The notes beneath the pieces are model-generated. The model saw only the letters and a list, made by a program, of their open reading frames with translations, searched no databases and had not been told where the DNA came from. A program made the translations under genes and the position numbers. Shown here piece by piece: positions 18,081 to 29,323 of a stretch of DNA of 64,000 nucleotides. The DNA is from Sphingobacterium sp. ML3W (GTDB lineage: Bacteria; Bacteroidota; Bacteroidia; Sphingobacteriales; Sphingobacteriaceae). Location of the stretch: positions 4,526,001 to 4,590,000 of the forward strand of contig NZ_CP009278.1 of assembly GCF_000747525.1 (NCBI RefSeq), given 5' to 3'. The stretch's first letter is position 1; each line of letters begins with the position of its first letter.

Positions 18081-18123
18081 ATCTAGCAATCTGTCAATTT
18101 TTCAAAATGACAGATTGCTAGAT
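18081..18123. terminator. Perfect 16-bp hairpin between convergent genes
   Basis: ATCTAGCAATCTGTCA (18081-18096) and its exact complement (18108-18123) enclose an 11-base loop, between the DUF294 gene (+) and galM (-). There is no T-tract on either side, so it is an atypical bidirectional terminator or a transcript-end stabiliser. Confidence 0.55.
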
Positions 18124-18136
18124 AGCCAAGTCAGCC

Positions 18137-19279
18137 CTATCTTGTTAAGAAACGATATTCAGTCTTTGAAGAATACGTTTGTCCAGGACTTAGCACAGTA
18201 GATGCAAAGTTGGCATGATTAGGCGCATCTGGAAAATGTTGTGTTTCTAAACATAAAGCTGCCCTAAAACCATAAGTATGACCATTTTTACCTTTAGGAT
18301 CTTGATCCGTCATGAAATTGCCACTATAGAATTGTAATCCTGGTTCAGTTGTATAGATTTCCATTGCAATACCTGTTTTTGGAGCATACAAAGAAGCTAC
18401 TTTTTCAAATTCTGCAGATTTGTTCAATTCAAAATTATGATCGTAACCCTTACCTATTTCCAATTGATTGTTTTTATCATCTATTTTTGCACCTATCAAT
18501 TGTGGTTTGGTAAAATCAAAAGCAGTACCCGCTACAGGTAAGCTTTTTCCAGTAGGAATAAGTGTGCCATCAACTTCCGTAATTGCGTTAGCATTGATTT
18601 GAAGCTGGTGATCCAAGATCGTTGCGTCACCCGCACCATTTAAATTAAAGTAAGCATGGTTGGTTAAATTTAAAATGGTTTCTTTATCAGTTGTCGCTTC
18701 ATAGTCTATATTTAGCCCCCCATCATCTTTTATAGAATAAGTAACTTCCATGTTCACATTCCCAGGATAACCCGCTTCTTTATCTGGTGAACTATAAGCT
18801 AAAGTAATGGATGTTGCTGTATTACGAACTACATCCCACACCTTATTATAGACTCCATTTGTACCACCGTGCAATGAGTTTTCACCATCATTTTTTTCTA
18901 ACAGAAAGGTCTTACCATCCAAATTAAACGAGGCTTTTCCAATTCGATTACCATATCTACCCACTACTGCTCCATAAAAATTATTCGCATTCTTTTTATA
19001 TTCCTCAGCCGAATCATAACCCAAAATGACATCTGTAGGATGTCCGTCCTTATCTGGAACAACAATACTCACCAATCGAGCACCATAATTGGTTAACGTA
19101 ACCGTCAATTTCCCATTTTGAAGGGTATATAATTTAACTGATTTTGCATCGATCGTCCCATCAAACGAATTCAATTGCGTCGTGTCTGTGCTTTTCGAAG
19201 CCTCCTTGTTATTTCCAGATTGGCATGACATCGTGAGTGCCGACATGACAAAGAGGATTCCATAAACTTTCTTATACAT
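18137..19279 (-). CDS. galM: Aldose 1-epimerase (mutarotase), lipoprotein form
   Basis: 380 residues. A lipobox (TMSCQSG, Cys near 19) shows export and anchoring, as in many Bacteroidota mutarotases. The GalM domain is complete: RYGNRIGKASF, ENSLHGG, catalytic His in TNHAYFNL, and catalytic Glu in YTTEPGLQFYSG. It interconverts alpha and beta anomers of sugars, here most likely arabinose in the periplasm before uptake. It is the last gene of the arabinose operon, 37 bases after the symporter. Confidence 0.92.
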   Translation of the reverse strand: MYKKVYGILFVMSALTMSCQSGNNKEASKSTDTTQLNSFDGTIDAKSVKLYTLQNGKLTVTLTNYGARLVSIVVPDKDGHPTDVILGYDSAEEYKKNANNFYGAVVGRYGNRIGKASFNLDGKTFLLEKNDGENSLHGGTNGVYNKVWDVVRNTATSITLAYSSPDKEAGYPGNVNMEVTYSIKDDGGLNIDYEATTDKETILNLTNHAYFNLNGAGDATILDHQLQINANAITEVDGTLIPTGKSLPVAGTAFDFTKPQLIGAKIDDKNNQLEIGKGYDHNFELNKSAEFEKVASLYAPKTGIAMEIYTTEPGLQFYSGNFMTDQDPKGKNGHTYGFRAALCLETQHFPDAPNHANFASTVLSPGQTYSSKTEYRFLTR

Positions 19280-19316
19280 ATTTATTTAATTTAAAATTAA
19301 CTGTTTAGTTTTAAAA

Positions 19317-21017
19317 CTACCAAAATCGTACATATACTACTGTTACCAAAAGCAAAGTCAATACAATCATGGCTATAACTGAAGGTTCTAATTTAAACAT
19401 GGTCTTATCGAGTACAAAGGCCTTTGGATTAATTTTAGGTCCCAACAAACTGACTGATATCATCGCAATCATAGTAAAGGCAAAAGCCAATCCCATACAA
19501 ATTTGGAAAGGGATCTCATATACACCATTTTTATTGAGATATGCAGTATAGATCCAGGTTTCATTTCCAAAAACTTTTGTTGCAAACTCATTAAAAAAGA
19601 TGGACAGAACAAATCCCGTAATTAGACCCGTAATTGCTGCAGAGCCTGTAGTACGCTTCCAAAACATACCTAATAAAAACATGGAGAATACCCCTGGACT
19701 GATAAATCCTGTATATTTTTGAATAAATGTAAATCCCCCCGCTCCACCAATACCTAACGTGTCACTCCAAGTAAATAGTACTGCAATCAATATAGAAACA
19801 ACAATAGTAATCTTTCCAATCCAAACCATTTTGGATTCACTGGCCTCTTTATCGATATATTTTTTAAAAATATCCAAGGTAAATATAGTCGCTATACTAT
19901 TGGCTTTTCCTGCAAGACCAGCAACAATAGCAGCAGTAAGTGCCGCTAAGGCTAAGCCCTTCATCCCATTAGGTAAATGCCCTAAAATAGCAGAATAAGC
20001 ATTATCGGCATGAAAAACTCCTCCAGGAGCCATCTCTTGTTGCAATGCACCATTTTTATAAAGTACATAAGCAGCTATTCCAGGAAGCATGACGATAATC
20101 GGCATCAATAATTTAAGAAATCCTGCGAAAAGAATACCCGTACGAGCAGTTTTCAAATCCGCACCCAAAGCACGTTGCGTAATGTATTGATTACAGCCCC
20201 AATAATTTAGATTAACGATCCAGATACCCGCAAGATACATTCCTATCCCGGGTAACATCAGATACTTATTGACATCTTCTTGTGAGGCTCCGGGACCTGG
20301 TTTATCCACGATTAAGTTAAAGTGATTGGGTGAATCTTCCATAAGTTTATTAAACCCTGCTAAAACATCCTGACCAAGCCCAAAATGTTCACTGACCATA
20401 GTCAATGCAACATAGGTTGTTGCCACACCACCAATAATCAACACGACCACTTGTATAACATCTGTAAAACCAATGACGCGCATACCACCCAGTGTAATGA
20501 TAACAGCAAATACAGCTAATGCGACCATGATCATATGAAAGCTATCTCCACCACCTGCCATACTCGATATTGCGATAGCTCCGAGATATAATATGGATGT
20601 CAGATTAACAAAGACATAAAGGAACAACCAAAAGATGGCCATAATTAAACTCGTTGTCTCATTATAACGATTATTCAAAAACTGAGGCATTGTAAAGATT
20701 TTATTCTTCAAATACACCGGAATAAACCAGACCGCGACAATGATAAGGGCTACCGCAGCAATAAGTTCATAAGCGGCCACAGCTATTCCCACCTCAAAAC
20801 CATTTCCACTCATGCCTATAAATTGTTCTGCAGAGATGTTGGAAGCAATGAGGGAAGCTCCAATAGCCCACCAAGTCAGAGAGCCCTCAGCTAAAAAATA
20901 ATCTTTGCTACTACTTGTGTTACTTGTCTTTTTACGATATATCCAGTAGCCGTAGCCAGCTACGACAAAAAAGTAGATTATAAAAATAAGATAATCTACC
21001 GTTGCAAATTTTTCCAT
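19317..21017 (-). CDS. Sodium/sugar symporter (SSS family), probable L-arabinose transporter
   Basis: 566 residues with about 14 membrane segments. SGLT-like signatures include SSKDYFLAEGSLTWWAIGAS, LIASNISAEQFIGMSG and GLAGKANSIATIFTLDIF. It is an inner-membrane Na+-coupled sugar transporter. Specificity is inferred from its place between araA (67-bp gap) and galM. It stands where the araE/araFGH transporter would be in other bacteria. Confidence 0.88.
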   Translation of the reverse strand: MEKFATVDYLIFIIYFFVVAGYGYWIYRKKTSNTSSSKDYFLAEGSLTWWAIGASLIASNISAEQFIGMSGNGFEVGIAVAAYELIAAVALIIVAVWFIPVYLKNKIFTMPQFLNNRYNETTSLIMAIFWLFLYVFVNLTSILYLGAIAISSMAGGGDSFHMIMVALAVFAVIITLGGMRVIGFTDVIQVVVLIIGGVATTYVALTMVSEHFGLGQDVLAGFNKLMEDSPNHFNLIVDKPGPGASQEDVNKYLMLPGIGMYLAGIWIVNLNYWGCNQYITQRALGADLKTARTGILFAGFLKLLMPIIVMLPGIAAYVLYKNGALQQEMAPGGVFHADNAYSAILGHLPNGMKGLALAALTAAIVAGLAGKANSIATIFTLDIFKKYIDKEASESKMVWIGKITIVVSILIAVLFTWSDTLGIGGAGGFTFIQKYTGFISPGVFSMFLLGMFWKRTTGSAAITGLITGFVLSIFFNEFATKVFGNETWIYTAYLNKNGVYEIPFQICMGLAFAFTMIAMISVSLLGPKINPKAFVLDKTMFKLEPSVIAMIVLTLLLVTVVYVRFW

Positions 21018-21084
21018 AATTTCCCAAATCGGTTAGTTGAAAAGTGTCCCCTTCAAATTGCTATTGAAAGGAACGCTCAATTTA

Positions 21085-22587
21085 TTATTTTTTCAACAAA
21101 TAATACAATTCATTCCATTTTAATTGATTTTCAAGATTGTTCAGTGTTGTCTTTTCATCGATGCACACAAATTCAACACCTGCTATACGAGCAAAATCTT
21201 CTAAATATTCAGGAGTTAAACTTAAACTATAAGCTGTATGGTGCGCTCCTCCCGCAATAATCCAAGCACTACAACCCACTTTCATATCCGGAAGAGGTTT
21301 CCACAGTACACGGGCTACTGGAAGATTTGGTAAAGGTTCGTTCACTTCCACACCTTCCACTTTATTAACAATTAAACGGAAGCGTGTGCCCATATCTACC
21401 AAAGAAGCGTTCAATGCACAACCGCTTAGACCGTTAAAAACAAGCCGTGCAGGAGCTGCTTTACCACCTATGCCTAATGGATGGACCTCAATACGTGGTT
21501 TATCAGCTGCTAAAGCTGGATCTACTTCTAACATATGAGAACCTAAAACCATTTCATTTTGGGGATCAAAATTATAGGTATAATCTTCCATGAATGCTGT
21601 TGTTCCCGTTAACCCCGCTCCCATTACCTTGCAAGCACGAACCAAAGCCGGAGTTTTCCAATCTCCTTCACCAGCAAAACCATAACCCTCTGCCATCAGT
21701 CGTTGTACCGATAGGCCAGGCAACTGTACCATACCATGTAAATCTTCGAAAGTATCCGTAAAACCTTTAAAATTTCCACGTTCCAAAAATTTACGTAAGC
21801 CAATCTCGATTTTGGCAGCTTCAATCAAATTATCATGGAATTCAGCTCCAACTCTGACATTATCGGCTAAATCATAAGTTTCCTCATATACGTTCAATAA
21901 AGCCGCTATTTCTTCAGAAGTACTTGCATTGATGACTTCTACCAAGTCACCAATGGGATAGGTGTTTACAGAAAAACCAAATTGAGATTCAGCTTCTACT
22001 TTATCTCCATCCGTAACAGCTACATACCGCATATTATCCCCAAATCGAGCATATTTAGCTCCCTGCCAATCGTGCCAACCAGCAGCAGCACGTGACCAAA
22101 CACTAATACGTTCCAAAACCTCTTCGTCCTGCCAATACCCGGTAACAACCTTTCTACCGATATTTAAACGGGTCACGATATGTCCAAATTCACGATCACC
22201 ATGAGCACTTTGATTTAGATTCATAAAATCCATATCAATACTGCTCCATGGAATGTCTCTATTATATTGTGTATGCAAATGCAATAATGGTTTTTGCAAA
22301 GCTTTTAATCCTCTGATCCACATTTTTGCTGGCGAGAAAGTATGCATCCAAGTAATGATACCAATACAATTTTCTTCCTGATTCGCAGCAACTAAAGTTT
22401 CATAAATTTCATCCGTATTCTTAACGATTGGCTTATAAATAATTTGTACAGGGATTACTTCATGTGAAGATAAATAATGGGCAATTTCTTCAGCATGAAC
22501 TGCAACTTTTCGAAGTGTCTCTTCGCCATAGAGATCTTGACTACCGACAACAAACCAAACCTCAAGCTCTTTTAAATTGATATTCAT
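21085..22587 (-). CDS. araA: L-arabinose isomerase
   Basis: 500 residues, full length. Family features: [16 protein letters not shown] at the N-terminus, active-site Glu in [12 protein letters not shown] and [10 protein letters not shown], and metal-binding His in [10 protein letters not shown] and GGAHHTAYS. It converts L-arabinose to L-ribulose in the cytosol with Mn2+. It is the third gene of the arabinose operon, 39 bases after araD. Confidence 0.97.
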   Translation of the reverse strand: MNINLKELEVWFVVGSQDLYGEETLRKVAVHAEEIAHYLSSHEVIPVQIIYKPIVKNTDEIYETLVAANQEENCIGIITWMHTFSPAKMWIRGLKALQKPLLHLHTQYNRDIPWSSIDMDFMNLNQSAHGDREFGHIVTRLNIGRKVVTGYWQDEEVLERISVWSRAAAGWHDWQGAKYARFGDNMRYVAVTDGDKVEAESQFGFSVNTYPIGDLVEVINASTSEEIAALLNVYEETYDLADNVRVGAEFHDNLIEAAKIEIGLRKFLERGNFKGFTDTFEDLHGMVQLPGLSVQRLMAEGYGFAGEGDWKTPALVRACKVMGAGLTGTTAFMEDYTYNFDPQNEMVLGSHMLEVDPALAADKPRIEVHPLGIGGKAAPARLVFNGLSGCALNASLVDMGTRFRLIVNKVEGVEVNEPLPNLPVARVLWKPLPDMKVGCSAWIIAGGAHHTAYSLSLTPEYLEDFARIAGVEFVCIDEKTTLNNLENQLKWNELYYLLKK

Positions 22588-22626
22588 ATTTTCAGTCTAT
22601 TTACAATTGATTTTATATATTATTTT

Positions 22627-23319
22627 TTACTGTCCGTAATAGGCATTACGGCCATGTTTTCTTTCATAGTGTTTTTTCACTAATGCATCTTTAAGTTTTG
22701 GAGCACTAGGATTAATCTGTTCTGTGAGAAAAGCCATTTTTGCCACTTGCTCTAGAACTGCGCTATTGTACACTGATTTTAGTCCCGTTTTCCCCCATGC
22801 AAAAGGAGCATGATTGCCTACTAGCATCATTTCCAATTCTTTATAATCAAGATTATGGTTCTTAAAATGGTCTAAAATCTGAATACCGGTTTCATATTCA
22901 TAATTTCCAGCTATTCTATCATCCTCCATTGGCGGAGCACAAGGAATATCGGTAGTCAAATGATCCGCATGAGTAGTCCCAAAAATAGGAATATCACGTT
23001 GACTTTGTGCCCAAGCAGTTGCATAGGTCGAATGTGTATGGGTAATACCACCGATTCCATCCCAATGTTTATAAAGAACCGCATGCGTTTTCGTATCAGA
23101 AGATGGTCGTAGGTTTCCTTCAACAATACGACCATCAAAATCCACTATGACCATATCATTTGGTGATAATTCTTCATAAGGAACGCCACTAGGTTTAATG
23201 GCGAATACGCTTTTGTCACGATCCGAAACAGAAACATTTCCAAAGGTAAAAAGCACCAAACCTAATTTTGGTAGTTGCATATTACAGTGATAAGCTTCTT
23301 CTTTAATTGAACTGTACAT
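22627..23319 (-). CDS. araD: L-ribulose-5-phosphate 4-epimerase
   Basis: 230 residues of the class II aldolase/epimerase fold. Zinc ligands lie in ITHTHSTYATAW and a later His in VGNHAPFAWGKTG; GNVSVSDR is the phosphate-binding loop and IKPSGVPYEEL the sugar-side loop. It interconverts L-ribulose 5-phosphate and D-xylulose 5-phosphate, joining arabinose to the pentose phosphate pathway. It lies 41 bases after araB. Confidence 0.96.
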   Translation of the reverse strand: MYSSIKEEAYHCNMQLPKLGLVLFTFGNVSVSDRDKSVFAIKPSGVPYEELSPNDMVIVDFDGRIVEGNLRPSSDTKTHAVLYKHWDGIGGITHTHSTYATAWAQSQRDIPIFGTTHADHLTTDIPCAPPMEDDRIAGNYEYETGIQILDHFKNHNLDYKELEMMLVGNHAPFAWGKTGLKSVYNSAVLEQVAKMAFLTEQINPSAPKLKDALVKKHYERKHGRNAYYGQ

Positions 23320-23360
23320 GTTATATTAAAAATTAAATAGAAAATGTTGAATAAGAAACG

Positions 23361-25028
23361 TTATAATCTAGTATCGATAAACCCACCCAATTTCTTGTAA
23401 CGATTGTACCGGGCGGCATAAATATTTGCCATTTCTACTTGTGGAAAATAGGTTTTCTCAAAACCTTGGCCCATTGCAGTCATTGCATCTTCTACACGTG
23501 TATAAATCCCTGCGACCGTAGCTGCGAACATGGCCGCGCCAATAGCACAAGTCTGCTCGCTTTTATGTATTCGAATGGGCATGTTGATGACATCCGCCAT
23601 CATCTGCATAATAAAAGGAGATTTTTTTGCTACTCCTCCCAGACCAATCAAGCCCTTCACAGGGATTCCCTGTTCCTCAAAACGCTCGACAATACTTTTA
23701 GCACCGAAACACGTAGCTTCTACAATAGCTCGAAATATACGAGGAGCATCAGACCCTAGGTCAAGTCCTTGAATAGCTCCTTTTAATGTTTGATCTGCAT
23801 CAGGAGTACGTCGTCCATTGAACCAATCAATCGCTAATTCCGAAATTAAAGTCACAGGAATTTTGGAAGCCTCCAAACTCAAATTTTCAAGCAGCCTATC
23901 GGCTAATAAAGCTTTTATCCTGTCTAGATCAACATCAGATATGCCTACCACCTCCTTGAGTAAATTTTGAGTAGGCCAAAGTAATACCTGTTTAAACCAT
24001 GCATAAGAATCACCAAAAGCAGACTGCCCAGCCTCCATACCAATCATACCCGGTATTATCGAGCCTTCAACCTGTCCACATATTCCTTTCACCAACTTGT
24101 CACGAACCTCTTCAGGAGGAGCGACAAGCATATCACAGGTAGAAGTACCCATAACCTTACTTAAATAATAAGGTTCAATCTGACCTCCCACTGCACCCAT
24201 ATGACAATCAAACGCACCAATCCCAACCTGAACATCTGTACTAAGCCCCAATCTTGCAGCCCACTCCGATGAAAGGTAGCCGGCTGACTGATCTGCCGTA
24301 TAGGTTTCCGTAAACAATCGCTCAGTAATTCCATCTAGTAAAGGATCGATAGCATTGAAGAATGAGTTGGGAGGAAGCCCTCCGAATTCTTCGGCCCATA
24401 ATGATTTATGTCCAGCCGAACAAACACTCCGTTTTATTTCATCAGCTTTTTCTCCTCCAGTAAGCAAGAAAGGGATATAATCACAATGTTCTACCCAAGT
24501 GTATAAGGCATCCCTTACTTTTTTATCATCCCTTAATACATGAAGGAGCTTTGCCCAAAACCACTCAGATGAATATATTCCACCTACATACTTTAAATAA
24601 TCAATAGCACTTTCCTTCGCATGGTCATTTATCTCTTTTGCTTCTCGAACAGCAGTATGATCTTTCCACAAAACAAACATGGCATTTGGATTATCAGTAA
24701 ACTCATCCAACAAAGCTAGCGGTACACCATCCTTATTGACAGCAATTGGAGTTGATCCAGTCGTATCGATTGATATCGCTTTTACAGAAGAACTATCAAT
24801 ATTTCCAGATTTACTTAAACATTCCTTTATTGTATAGGCTAGTCCTTCTATATAATCGAGAGGATGTTGACGAAACTGACTCAATGTGCTGTCACAAAAA
24901 TGCCCCTGTTTCCATCGCGGATAATAAAAGACTGAAGAAGCTATTTCATCCCCATTGCTAGCATCAACTAACACCGAGCGAACAGAATCACTGCCATAAT
25001 CTACGCCGATGACATAAGATTTATTCAT
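23361..25028 (-). CDS. araB: L-ribulokinase
   Basis: 555 residues of the FGGY kinase family. N-terminal phosphate loop VDYGSDSVRSVLVDASNG, the ribulokinase-specific MGTSTCDMLV and IGMEAGQSAFGDSYAWFKQ, and a C-terminal GLGGVAKKSPFIMQMMADV are all present. It phosphorylates L-ribulose at O5 with ATP. It is the first gene of the arabinose operon and is divergent from the Nudix-type regulator across 330 bases. Confidence 0.96.
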   Translation of the reverse strand: MNKSYVIGVDYGSDSVRSVLVDASNGDEIASSVFYYPRWKQGHFCDSTLSQFRQHPLDYIEGLAYTIKECLSKSGNIDSSSVKAISIDTTGSTPIAVNKDGVPLALLDEFTDNPNAMFVLWKDHTAVREAKEINDHAKESAIDYLKYVGGIYSSEWFWAKLLHVLRDDKKVRDALYTWVEHCDYIPFLLTGGEKADEIKRSVCSAGHKSLWAEEFGGLPPNSFFNAIDPLLDGITERLFTETYTADQSAGYLSSEWAARLGLSTDVQVGIGAFDCHMGAVGGQIEPYYLSKVMGTSTCDMLVAPPEEVRDKLVKGICGQVEGSIIPGMIGMEAGQSAFGDSYAWFKQVLLWPTQNLLKEVVGISDVDLDRIKALLADRLLENLSLEASKIPVTLISELAIDWFNGRRTPDADQTLKGAIQGLDLGSDAPRIFRAIVEATCFGAKSIVERFEEQGIPVKGLIGLGGVAKKSPFIMQMMADVINMPIRIHKSEQTCAIGAAMFAATVAGIYTRVEDAMTAMGQGFEKTYFPQVEMANIYAARYNRYKKLGGFIDTRL

Positions 25029-25180
25029 GATATATTTTGAATTTGGTTTATAATTTTATAATTGAATACGATCAAGTATATTACTTCGATATCAGTACGC
25101 AGGTTTATAATTAATGTCAAATTAACATTTAATTATTAAATATGAAACTTTTTTTTCATATTTAACAAAATGATGTAAAG

Positions 25181-25248
25181 ACAAACAGTTTGTAAAGAGG
25201 AAAATACAACTGAAATGAGAGGATTAAAATGTGATATTTATAATAAAT
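25181..25248. promoter_or_regulatory. Candidate AraR operators in the araB/AraR divergent region
   Basis: A perfect inverted repeat ACAAAC-A-GTTTGT (25181-25193) lies about midway between the two divergent starts, and TATTTATAATAAAT (25235-25248) lies 42 bases on. Both are also present upstream of the GntR gene (8085-8116). I saw no fully convincing promoter boxes in this 330-base region. The palindrome is direct evidence; binding by the Nudix regulator is inferred from position. Confidence 0.45.
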
Positions 25249-25358
25249 TATGCTGTGTATAGCAAACCTGATGCTTTTATAAAGCTGTAATAGATTATAA
25301 TTTAGAATTAGTTACAAGAATTGAAAAATGACATTTTTAGTTTTAAAAATTTATATGG

Positions 25359-26063
25359 ATGGAATTTTATAAAAATGACCAAGGAATATTATTAGCAGTG
25401 GATTGTATAATATTCGGATTTACAGGCGAATCATTAGAAGTTCTACTCATCAAAAGAGATTTTGAACCAGAACGTAATAAATGGAGTCTGATGGGTGGTT
25501 TTGTGCAAACCAATGAAAGCCCTGAAGGAGCCGCCAGCAGAGTATTAAAACAATTAACTGGATTAGAGAATGTTTATATGGAACAGAGTAATGTCTTCGG
25601 CGAACCTAATCGAGAAAAAACCAATCGAGTTGTTAGTATAAGTTATTTTGCCTTAATTGATAAAAATCAATATACACATATATTAAACGATGCTTATGAA
25701 GCGCATTGGTTTCCACTCCGAGATCATCCAGATTTAATCTTTGATCATAATCAGATGATCAGTGCAGCGCAAAATAGACTTAGGATGAAGGCCGCATTAT
25801 ATCCTATCCTTTTTGAATTACTACCCGAAAAATTCACAATTCCACAAATTGCTGCGCTATACGAAGCAGTCTATAATATGGAATTGGATAAAAGAAATTT
25901 TAGCAGAAAACTCCTATCATCGGGATTAATTATCAAATTAAAAGAAAAAGATAAAGAGAATTCAAAAAAAGGAGCTTATTATTTCAAAATAAATACCGAA
26001 ATCTACAAAGAAAAGATAATGTCTTTCTTACGCTATTTACCAAGTTGGTCAATAGATAATTAA
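25359..26063 (+). CDS. araR: Nudix-domain transcriptional regulator, AraR-like
   Basis: 234 residues. N-terminal Nudix fold (about 8-150) whose catalytic box is degenerate: GGFVQTNESPEGAASRVLKQ has RVLKQL where a hydrolase has RELxEE, so it should bind but not hydrolyse. The C-terminal winged helix (about 150-230; IPQIAALYEAVYNMELDKRN, then LLSSGLI and a GAYYF wing) binds DNA. This is the design of the Nudix-type arabinose regulator known in Bacteroides thetaiotaomicron. It diverges from araB and probably represses or activates the operon in response to arabinose. An NrtR-type role is less likely given the neighbours. Confidence 0.88.
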   Translation: MEFYKNDQGILLAVDCIIFGFTGESLEVLLIKRDFEPERNKWSLMGGFVQTNESPEGAASRVLKQLTGLENVYMEQSNVFGEPNREKTNRVVSISYFALIDKNQYTHILNDAYEAHWFPLRDHPDLIFDHNQMISAAQNRLRMKAALYPILFELLPEKFTIPQIAALYEAVYNMELDKRNFSRKLLSSGLIIKLKEKDKENSKKGAYYFKINTEIYKEKIMSFLRYLPSWSIDN

Positions 26064-26092
26064 AGATTTCCAAAAACTAACCTCCTATAAAA

Positions 26093-26137
26093 ACCTTCAT
26101 TATAAAAGCGCACACGATGAAGCTTTTTTAATGAAGG
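26093..26137 (+). terminator. Nested hairpin after the AraR gene
   Basis: CCTTCATTA at the left pairs with TAATGAAGG ending at 26137, and AAAAGC pairs with GCTTTT inside. It is a probable terminator 30 bases after the regulator, although the T-tract lies inside the stem. Confidence 0.5.
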
Positions 26138-26304
26138 ATATAGGGTGAAAAAAGTAGAAAACGACTTCATTTCTCCCTAATATACCCCAGAGAAATATCC
26201 ATTTTATAAATAAATTTCAACTTTAAAAGCTAAAATCTTAACTTTTTAGTATATATTAGAAGCAATCATTATTTTTGTAAAAAATTTGTAACGTTTATTC
26301 ATAT

Positions 26305-26937
26305 ATGCATATTTTAAAATCACTAGTTATAACCGTATCGCTTTTATGTGCGCAACAGCATTTCACTTTAGCTCAAACACCAGTCACTCAAGGAGCAACA
26401 ACGAATGTAAATAAATTTAGTGCAGAAGGTCTACGTAAAGGTACTCTTGCAAATCAGTTTGACCATTTGAATTACATTTCAAAAAACAACTATGATTACA
26501 AGATGGTACGCAAAACGAATCTTGATATCATCAAAAAAAATGTAGTTGATTCGGTCAGCAAACTTCAAAAAGAAATCAACACATTAAAATCAGCATCGTC
26601 AAACTACGGTTCCACAACAAAGGGCTTACAGGATAGTGTCCAAATATTACAAGATCAACTAGCCCAAGAACAAGAAAAAGTAGATAGCTTTTCTTTCTTA
26701 GGTATCAGCACGAGTAAATCAACCTACAATACGATAGTTTGGTTAATCATTGCGGGACTTCTGATCAGTACAGTTACTTTCTTATTCTCTTTTCGCAAAG
26801 CAAAAGTGAATACCGATGAATATCAAAAAACTGCAGATCAGGCGCAAGAAGAGTTAGCCCTATTCCGTAAAAAAGCACTTGAAAAAGAACAAGCACTGAA
26901 ACGTCAGCTACAGGATGAACTAAATAAGAGATCTTAA
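26305..26937 (+). CDS. Exported coiled-coil protein with one membrane segment
   Basis: 210 residues of unknown function. A signal peptide (1-24, ending TLAQ) is followed by a polar region, a coiled coil (about 70-128; SKLQKEINTLKS and LQDSVQILQDQLAQEQEKV), one membrane helix (about 142-163; YNTIVWLIIAGLLISTVTFL), and a charged helical C-terminal tail. The layout suggests an inner-membrane protein with a periplasmic coiled coil and a cytosolic helical tail. Similar Bacteroidota proteins are sometimes labelled tRNA (guanine-N1)-methyltransferase; nothing here supports that. A TATTTTTG box lies at 26270-26277. Confidence 0.8.
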   Translation: MHILKSLVITVSLLCAQQHFTLAQTPVTQGATTNVNKFSAEGLRKGTLANQFDHLNYISKNNYDYKMVRKTNLDIIKKNVVDSVSKLQKEINTLKSASSNYGSTTKGLQDSVQILQDQLAQEQEKVDSFSFLGISTSKSTYNTIVWLIIAGLLISTVTFLFSFRKAKVNTDEYQKTADQAQEELALFRKKALEKEQALKRQLQDELNKRS

Positions 26938-26948
26938 TGATTTCCTTT

Positions 26949-26996
26949 TAATAAAAGAGGGGCAATTACAACATGTAGTTGCCCCTCTTTTATTAA
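26949..26996 (+). terminator. Strong rho-independent terminator
   Basis: A stem of about 17-20 bp (TAATAAAAGAGGGGCAA with TTGCCCCTCTTTTATTA, extended by GTAG/TTAC pairing) with a short loop, 11 bases after the coiled-coil gene. Confidence 0.92.
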
Positions 26997-27299
26997 ATTA
27001 TACGTAAATCAGGAAGCCTAATCACACAAATAACGGTGAAATTAATTCAAATACTAAGCTTTATGCGCTATAAATGATAGGATTTATATGTTTTTTTATA
27101 AGAATTGCTGATTACTTCTCCCCTATCCCTCAATTTTATTAATCTTCGCCAACAGGAAGAAAAAAACTAGTAATAAGGCCATTAAGAAGCATGAAGCCAT
27201 TATATTAGCTTTAAATTATTTTTTCACAAGATCCAATAGAATTAGAATGAATAACAAATTGACATTTTTAAATAAAAAAGAATTTAATTGAAATTTCTA
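26997..27299. other. Non-coding region upstream of the atpD promoter
   Basis: About 300 AT-rich bases without a plausible gene or clear structure. Confidence 0.5.
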
Positions 27300-27331
27300 T
27301 TTGTTTTTCAGCGACAATAACCTTATTTTTG
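27300..27331 (+). promoter_or_regulatory. Bacteroidota-type promoter of atpDC
   Basis: TTTG (27300-27303) and TATTTTTG (27324-27331, matching TAnnTTTG) are separated by 20 bases, the spacing of the Bacteroidota primary-sigma promoter. The predicted start lies near 27338, giving a leader of about 60 bases before atpD. Confidence 0.6.
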
Positions 27332-27380
27332 CTGACCAAAAAGAGGCGGTTAATATTGCCTTTATAAAATTGATTAATAA

Positions 27381-28901
<1,521 letters not shown>

Positions 28902-28910
28902 ATTAGTTGT

Positions 28911-29047
28911 TAGTATTTAGTAGCTAGTATTTAGATCTCAAAAACTTAATATGAGGGTTTTAGATGCTAATCGATAGCAAAAGTCTAAATACGTCATACT
29001 AAATACGGTGTAAAGTCTAAGTACTTAATACGAACTACTAAATACTA
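28911..29047. repeat. Palindromic intergenic element between atpD and atpC
   Basis: About 137 bases bounded by perfect 13-base inverted termini (TAGTATTTAGTAG at 28911-28923 and CTACTAAATACTA at 29035-29047). Degenerate internal copies of the same word recur on both strands (CTAGTATTTAGA at 28924, TCTAAATAC at 28984, ATACTAAATAC near 28996), and the centre holds GCTAATCGATAGC. It can fold into a long hairpin over the whole gap. It resembles REP/MITE-like elements without coding capacity; copy number cannot be seen from one window. Confidence 0.7.
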
Positions 29048-29056
29048 TTATATAAA

Positions 29057-29305
29057 ATGAAATTATCTATTATCACTCCAGACAAAATAGTATTTGAAGG
29101 TGATGCAACTGCAGTAACTGTTCCAGGTACTTCAGGATCTTTTCAAATTTTGAAAGATCACGCTGCAATCATTTCTACTTTGGAAGACGGAAAAGTAATT
29201 ATTCAGCAAGGTAAAGACGAGCAAACCTTAAACATCAAAGGTGGTGTGGTAGAAGCTAAAAATAATGTCGTTACCATTTTAGCCGAAGGAATTATTGAAG
29301 CATAA
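29057..29305 (+). CDS. atpC: F1F0 ATP synthase subunit epsilon (short form)
   Basis: 82 residues: only the N-terminal beta-sandwich of epsilon (LSIITPDKIVFEGDATAVTV, PGTSGSFQILKDHAAIISTL, and IKGGVVEAKNNVVTILAEG). The C-terminal two-helix domain that inhibits ATP hydrolysis in other bacteria is missing. Short epsilon subunits are known in Bacteroidota, so this is probably not a truncation. It links F1 to the c-ring and lies 155 bases after atpD. Confidence 0.95.
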   Translation: MKLSIITPDKIVFEGDATAVTVPGTSGSFQILKDHAAIISTLEDGKVIIQQGKDEQTLNIKGGVVEAKNNVVTILAEGIIEA

Positions 29306-29323
29306 TCATCTTTTGATGATAGT

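Noticed and set aside
26305-26937. tRNA (guanine-N1)-methyltransferase
   Set aside because: The protein has a signal peptide, coiled coil and membrane helix, and no SPOUT methyltransferase motifs.
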